Below the pieces are notes generated by a model. The model ran no database searches, had not been told where the DNA came from, and saw only the letters and a program-made list of their open reading frames with translations. This document shows, in pieces, positions 6,033-6,052 of a stretch of DNA of 6,052 bases (within the stretch, counting starts at the first letter, position 1; each line of letters opens with the position of its first letter). Source of the DNA: an uncultured Rhodospirillales bacterium. Lineage in GTDB: Bacteria; Pseudomonadota; Alphaproteobacteria; Rhodospirillales; Casp-alpha2. The position numbers were made by a program, and so were the translations under genes. The DNA lies in the NCBI GenBank assembly GCA_938074585.1, contig CALJEW010000328.1:1-6052 (forward strand). The letters are read 5' to 3'.

Positions 6033-6052
6033 ATCAGCCATAATGCTTACAG

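Larger units (their letters stand above)
5639..6052. other. Region after tag without a convincing complete gene
   Basis: These 414 bases are visibly richer in A and T than the genes before them, except for a short GC-rich patch at 5845-5866. I see no tRNA arms, no transposase remnant, no repeat array and no good intrinsic terminator (no GC-rich hairpin followed by T's) after tag. What is present is listed separately: promoter-like boxes with dyads, one short ORF, hexamer repeats, two perfect hairpins and an open frame at the right edge. Confidence 0.8.
5905..6052 (+). other. Open frame running off the right edge, possible gene start or remnant
   Basis: After a TAG at 5902-5904 the frame stays open for 49 codons to the window edge. 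Its translation looks protein-like (VSQRQTELLLTV, then SNDEDITDLLNKIRHH), but there is no ATG or GTG until near the end. The only early start is TTG at 5947, without a good ribosome-binding site. No family is recognised. It may be the 5' part of a gene continuing to the right, a decayed fragment of one, or chance. Confidence 0.2.

Overview
This window reads as a core chromosomal gene cluster of an alphaproteobacterium with moderate GC content, by eye below 50%. Six tightly packed plus-strand genes and one partial gene fill positions 1-5638. Next to the cut 3' part of nuoN (Complex I subunit N) lie birA (biotin protein ligase), coaX (type III pantothenate kinase), rnj (ribonuclease J), mce (methylmalonyl-CoA epimerase), a two-helix DUF1467 membrane protein, and tag (3-methyladenine DNA glycosylase I). 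From general knowledge, the run nuoN-birA-(coaX)-rnj-mce-DUF1467 is a familiar alphaproteobacterial order, so the cluster itself is known. No taxon finer than the class can be defended from what is visible.

Layout. nuoN (cut at the left edge) and birA overlap by one base (TAATG). coaX follows 18 bases after birA. coaX and rnj overlap by four bases (ATGA). mce follows rnj by 17 bases, DUF1467 follows mce by 15 and tag follows DUF1467 by 8. No gap is large enough for a strong terminator, so the set is probably one transcription unit, at least in part the tail of the nuo operon.

How the genes fit together. There is a loose metabolic theme of acyl-CoA and cofactor supply. BirA biotinylates acetyl-CoA and propionyl-CoA carboxylases. 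CoaX starts CoA synthesis. Mce acts directly after propionyl-CoA carboxylase on the route to succinyl-CoA. NuoN belongs to respiration, RNase J to RNA turnover, and Tag to alkylation repair. Tag occupies the place where I would expect proS in many relatives.

The last 414 bases (5639-6052) hold no convincing complete gene. They contain three adjacent dyad symmetries leading into a TATAAT box, a 23-codon small ORF with a Shine-Dalgarno-like AGGA and an A8 tract, inverted/direct hexamer copies (CCTAAC / GTTAGG), two perfect hairpins, and an open frame that runs off the right edge. This is the only part of the window that is not readily explained. I found no CRISPR array, tRNA, rRNA or insertion sequence, and nothing I can defend as a new biological system.
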